Shown piece after piece: positions 4,645-7,439 of a stretch of 7,439 nucleotides of DNA. The position numbers were made by a program, and so were the translations under genes. The stretch is from an uncultured Kineosporia sp. Its GTDB lineage: Bacteria; Actinomycetota; Actinomycetes; Actinomycetales; Kineosporiaceae. Each line of letters opens with the position of its first letter. The first letter of the stretch is position 1. The notes beneath the pieces were generated by a model. The model made no database searches and was not told the origin of the DNA. It was given only the letters and a program-made list of their open reading frames with translations. The stretch lies in NCBI GenBank assembly GCA_937859855.1, contig CALMAR010000357.1, forward strand, positions 1 to 7,439. The letters are read 5' to 3'.

Positions 4645-6993
4645 ATGAGAATGGCCGGATCGGCACGATGGTGGCTGGTTCTCAGTGTGCTGCTGACGGT
4701 TTGCGGCGTCGCGCTGTCGGTGCAAGTAGGATTGCGGGTCACCCGGGATTCAGATGCTTCGGCGAATGCGGCGATGGATGGACGGGCCCAGCTGGTCGCT
4801 GACGCGGTGGCAGCAGAAACCAGCCGTTATACCGGCGTCCTGCAACTTGTCACCGACGATGTCGGGTCCTATCAGTGGTTCACCCAGGGGAAGTTCCTGA
4901 AGGCCACGGCGTCACTGGATCGCGCGAATCTGGCCGGGGTGACGAGTATTTCGTTCGTGGCGCCACCGGTCGAGAGCGGTGGAGTGCCCCAGCTCCAGGC
5001 GTATTGGCGTTCACGCGGTTCCACCGGCCTGGTCCTGGCTCCCAAGGGAACCGGTGAACACTTGTTCGCCGTGATGTCACGGTCGCTTTCGGCCCGGTCG
5101 CGGACCGGCCCGCGGGTCGATATCACTCAGGCCAAAGCGGCCTATTGGGCACTGATCGAGTCACGGATCCTGAATCGGGTCACCGTTTCCGACACCTACA
5201 CCCTGCTGATCGACCGGCAACTGCCAGCCGCGCAGCGGCAGTTGTCGTTCCTGCTCACGGCCCCTGTATGGGTTTCGGAACCAGCGGGCGGCAAGACGTT
5301 TCGCGGCTGGGTGGCGCTGGGCATCAGGGGCCAGGACTTCGCTCAGGCCACACTCAGCCGTGCGTCGCAGCGGCTTTCCGATGTGTCGCTTTCAGCTCAG
5401 GATTCCGAACATCACCTGGTCCGGGTGGCCGCGGTACGAGCGCCGGGCCATGCGCGTCGTGATCTGCACCGGACCCGGACGGTCCAGGTGGGCCAGCAGA
5501 AATGGACATTGAACATCGACGCCGATTCGTCGCATCTGACTGGCGCGAATGGTGACCCGGGCCGGCTCATCGGCTGGGGCGGCTCCATCCTGTCGGTCCT
5601 GCTGGGCGCCCTTGTGCTGGCCCTGGCGACCGGCCGGTCACGGGCCCGGGCCGCTGCAGCCCGGGCAACGATCCGATCGCGGGCGGCCGAAGACACGGCC
5701 CGGCGCCAGGCCGGCTTCCTCACCAACGTGCTGGAGTCGATCAGCGAAGCCGTGGCGGTCGTGGACAGCGACGGCGAGTTCCTGGTCCAGAACCGCGCCG
5801 CCCGTCAACTGCTCGGTGTCGAGAAGATGGGTAAGCAGCCGGTCAACAGTCTGTACGACCCCAAGAAAGCAGCCATCGAGAACTGGCAGAGCCAGTACGG
5901 GCTCTTCACCCCTGACGGTGACCGCCCATTCCCGCCCGAGGATCTGCCACTGACGCGGGCCCTCAGCGGAGAGTGCACCAACGACGTCGTGATGATGATC
6001 TGCAATCCCAGCCACCCTGAAGGTGTGCTGATCTCGGCGAACGCCCGGCCGCTGGACTCATCCGTCACTCCGGACGCAAAGGCGGCAGCCGTCGCCGTCT
6101 TCCGTGACATCACCGCCGAACGGGCCCAGAAAACCGAACTCGAAGCCTTCGCCGGAGTGGTCGCGCACGACCTGCGCGGCCCGCTCACGGTGGCCGCCGG
6201 ATATGCCGAACTCGTTTCTGGGCTGGCCATTCCCGCACTGCACCGGGCCGGTGAGAACGACGCCGCGCGGACAGCAGAACAGCACCTGAACACCATCCGG
6301 ACCAGCGCTTTCGATGGCTCCGCACTGATCAACGATCTTCTCGACTACGCCAGCGCTGGTGACGCCGCCCTCGACATCGCCACGGTCGATCTGGAAGAAC
6401 TGGTCAGAACCGTCGTCAGCGCACATCAGGCTCGAATGACCGCCCAGCAGGCCAGCCACGGCGCAAGCCCCAGCACCTCGATGCGCGGCCTGACCTCGCC
6501 CGGCACCGCCGAGATCTTCATCGGCGCCCTGCCCCCGGTGCAAGCCGACCGTGCCCGTCTGCGGCAGGTACTGGACAACGTCATCGGCAACGCCTTCAAG
6601 TACGCGCGCCCACAGGAACCGATCCGGATCGATGTGACTGCCGCCCCGCCCGGCGCGGTGATGGAGAACGGCATCCAGCCAGTGACGATCGAGATCGCGG
6701 ACCGGGGCATCGGTATCCCTTACGGTGAACACGCCACCATCTTTCAAGCTTTCCACCGGGCGCCCGGAGCAGAGAGCAGCGCCTCAGGTCATGGACTCGG
6801 ACTGGCCATCTGCCGCCGAATCGTCGAGCGGCAGCACGGCCGCATCACCGCCGCGGACAACCCTGGCGGCGGCACCCGGATTCTGCTGACCCTCCCGGCG
6901 GGCGAAACAGCCGCTTCCGTCAGCGGTCTCGCGCAGCGCCCGCATCCCGATCCATCGAGGGAGCTGCCAGATCTGGCCTGGGCAAGTCATTAG
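4645..6993 (+). CDS. Membrane sensor histidine kinase, CHASE-PAS-HisKA-HATPase
   Basis: A 782-residue inner-membrane sensor kinase that should autophosphorylate on His and pass phosphate to a response regulator. Order of parts: first membrane helix (about 9-30); extracytoplasmic CHASE-type ligand-binding domain (about 50-245, with GVTSISFVAP at 98-107, YWRSRGSTGL at 120-129 and RGWVALGIRGQDF at 220-232); second membrane helix (about 308-329); short Ala/Arg-rich helix; PAS domain (about 355-485, beginning NVLESISEAVAVVDSDG); HisKA domain with H-box VVAHDLRGPL and phosphoacceptor His508; HATPase domain with N-box DNVIGNAFKYA (644-654), G1 DRGIGIP (686-692), F-box IFQAFHRA (699-706) and G2 GHGLGLAI (715-722). 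All catalytic boxes are intact. ATG 4645 is chosen for GAGGGA (4630-4635) 9 nt upstream and for the membrane helix directly after it; ATG 4651 is too far from that site. No response regulator follows within the window, so it is an orphan as far as can be seen. The CHASE ligand is unknown. Confidence 0.92.
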   Translation: MRMAGSARWWLVLSVLLTVCGVALSVQVGLRVTRDSDASANAAMDGRAQLVADAVAAETSRYTGVLQLVTDDVGSYQWFTQGKFLKATASLDRANLAGVTSISFVAPPVESGGVPQLQAYWRSRGSTGLVLAPKGTGEHLFAVMSRSLSARSRTGPRVDITQAKAAYWALIESRILNRVTVSDTYTLLIDRQLPAAQRQLSFLLTAPVWVSEPAGGKTFRGWVALGIRGQDFAQATLSRASQRLSDVSLSAQDSEHHLVRVAAVRAPGHARRDLHRTRTVQVGQQKWTLNIDADSSHLTGANGDPGRLIGWGGSILSVLLGALVLALATGRSRARAAAARATIRSRAAEDTARRQAGFLTNVLESISEAVAVVDSDGEFLVQNRAARQLLGVEKMGKQPVNSLYDPKKAAIENWQSQYGLFTPDGDRPFPPEDLPLTRALSGECTNDVVMMICNPSHPEGVLISANARPLDSSVTPDAKAAAVAVFRDITAERAQKTELEAFAGVVAHDLRGPLTVAAGYAELVSGLAIPALHRAGENDAARTAEQHLNTIRTSAFDGSALINDLLDYASAGDAALDIATVDLEELVRTVVSAHQARMTAQQASHGASPSTSMRGLTSPGTAEIFIGALPPVQADRARLRQVLDNVIGNAFKYARPQEPIRIDVTAAPPGAVMENGIQPVTIEIADRGIGIPYGEHATIFQAFHRAPGAESSASGHGLGLAICRRIVERQHGRITAADNPGGGTRILLTLPAGETAASVSGLAQRPHPDPSRELPDLAWASH

Positions 6994-7031
6994 AACGGCC
7001 GCTGCCCAAGCCGATCTCGGTCAGCCCGGAA

Positions 7032-7052
7032 CCCTTGCGCGCCGAGCAGGGG
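7032..7052 (+). terminator. Candidate terminator hairpin after the kinase gene
   Basis: CCCTTGC (7032-7038), loop GCGCCGA, GCAGGGG (7046-7052) gives a 7-bp stem with one G-U wobble in the plus-strand RNA. In the minus-strand RNA the same position becomes a C-A mismatch, so the stem favours terminating the kinase transcript. It lies 38 nt past the kinase stop and 28 bp from the stop of the convergent dehydratase. There is no T-run. Confidence 0.4.
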
Positions 7053-7080
7053 CTACGGGACCGGGGCCAGCGACGAGACC

Positions 7081-7439
7081 CTAGTGCGACTCACGGCTCA
7101 CCTTCGACCCGCTCGACCCGACCAGGAAATCGAGGTCGGCACCGGTGTCGGCCTGCTGGACGTGATCGACGTAGAGCCGCTCCCATCCGCGGCTGGGTTT
7201 CGCGAAGCCGGCCACGGTCGCCGCGTCCGGCGTGCGGGCCGCCAGCTCCGCTGCCGGGACGTCAAGGTCGATGCGGCGGGCGGGCACGTCCAGCTCGATC
7301 CAGTCGGCGGTCCGCACGAGCGCGAGCGGTCCGCCGGCCGCCGCCTCCGGCGTGACATGGAGCACGACCGTGCCGTAGGCGGTGCCGCTCATCCGGCCGT
7401 CGCAGATCCGCACCATGTCGCGCACGCCCTGCTCGAGCA
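7081..7439 (-). CDS. IlvD/Edd family dehydratase, C-terminal part (sugar-acid type)
   Basis: The last 118 codons of an Fe-S cluster dehydratase are visible, running off the right edge; the stop is TAG at 7083-7081. The fragment begins LEQGVRDMVRICDGRMSGTA, the conserved DGRxSG segment of the IlvD/Edd C-terminal swivel domain, followed by YGTVVLHVTPEAAAGGPLAL, an acidic strand-rich region, and the tail GWERLYVDHVQQADTGADLDF with the final LVGSSG and RESH. True dihydroxyacid dehydratase (IlvD) ends on a different Ser/Ala-rich tail; an LY..HV.QA...D.DFL tail is typical of pentonate dehydratases such as L-arabinonate or D-xylonate dehydratase. I therefore infer a sugar-acid dehydratase, in the cytosol, making 2-keto-3-deoxy acids. 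The N-terminal cysteines of the cluster lie outside the window and cannot be checked. Confidence 0.88.
   Translation of the reverse strand, partial: LEQGVRDMVRICDGRMSGTAYGTVVLHVTPEAAAGGPLALVRTADWIELDVPARRIDLDVPAAELAARTPDAATVAGFAKPSRGWERLYVDHVQQADTGADLDFLVGSSGSKVSRESH

Noticed and set aside
6058..6756. A 232-codon antisense frame opposite the kinase catalytic domains.
   Set aside because: The plus-strand frame carries all kinase boxes; the antisense product has no recognisable motif and no ribosome site. It is a GC-driven shadow.

Overview
The window looks like chromosomal DNA of a high-GC actinomycete. GC is high throughout, GTG starts are frequent (three of the five visible starts), and the gene families are typical of soil actinobacteria: secreted BAAT-type thioesterase, CHASE-domain histidine kinase, RibD-C/DHFR-like reductase and sugar-acid IlvD/Edd dehydratase. 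The genus cannot be named from sequence alone. There is no insertion sequence, phage gene, tRNA, rRNA or CRISPR array.

Layout, left to right. A RidA/YjgF-family gene (minus strand, 3' end beyond the left edge) is divergent from a 187-residue DHFR-like (RibD C-terminal) reductase on the plus strand; the 117 bp between them holds a small dyad. A perfect 8-bp hairpin separates the reductase from a 556-residue CPA1-type Na+/H+ antiporter. The antiporter ends on a strong 10-bp stem, which it shares with a convergent 46-codon gene for a very acidic small protein (2829-2969, minus). A 194-bp divergent region with a probable minus-strand promoter and an inverted repeat follows. Then comes a 426-residue exported acyl-CoA thioesterase/BAAT-family alpha/beta hydrolase, a 200-bp gap rich in direct repeats, and a 782-residue membrane histidine kinase (CHASE-PAS-HisKA-HATPase). 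Convergent to the kinase, the right edge holds the C-terminal 118 codons of an IlvD/Edd dehydratase of the sugar-acid (pentonate) type.

The genes do not form one obvious pathway. Several deal with the cell surface or housekeeping: ion homeostasis (antiporter), extracellular sensing (CHASE kinase, no response regulator in the window) and removal of reactive enamine/imine metabolites (RidA family). The clearest points for follow-up are the exported thioesterase whose lipobox-like cysteines are encoded by a 9-bp tandem repeat, the repeat-rich region upstream of the CHASE kinase, the small acidic protein, and the hairpin placed just upstream of the antiporter start. I did not find convincing evidence of a wholly new multi-gene system.
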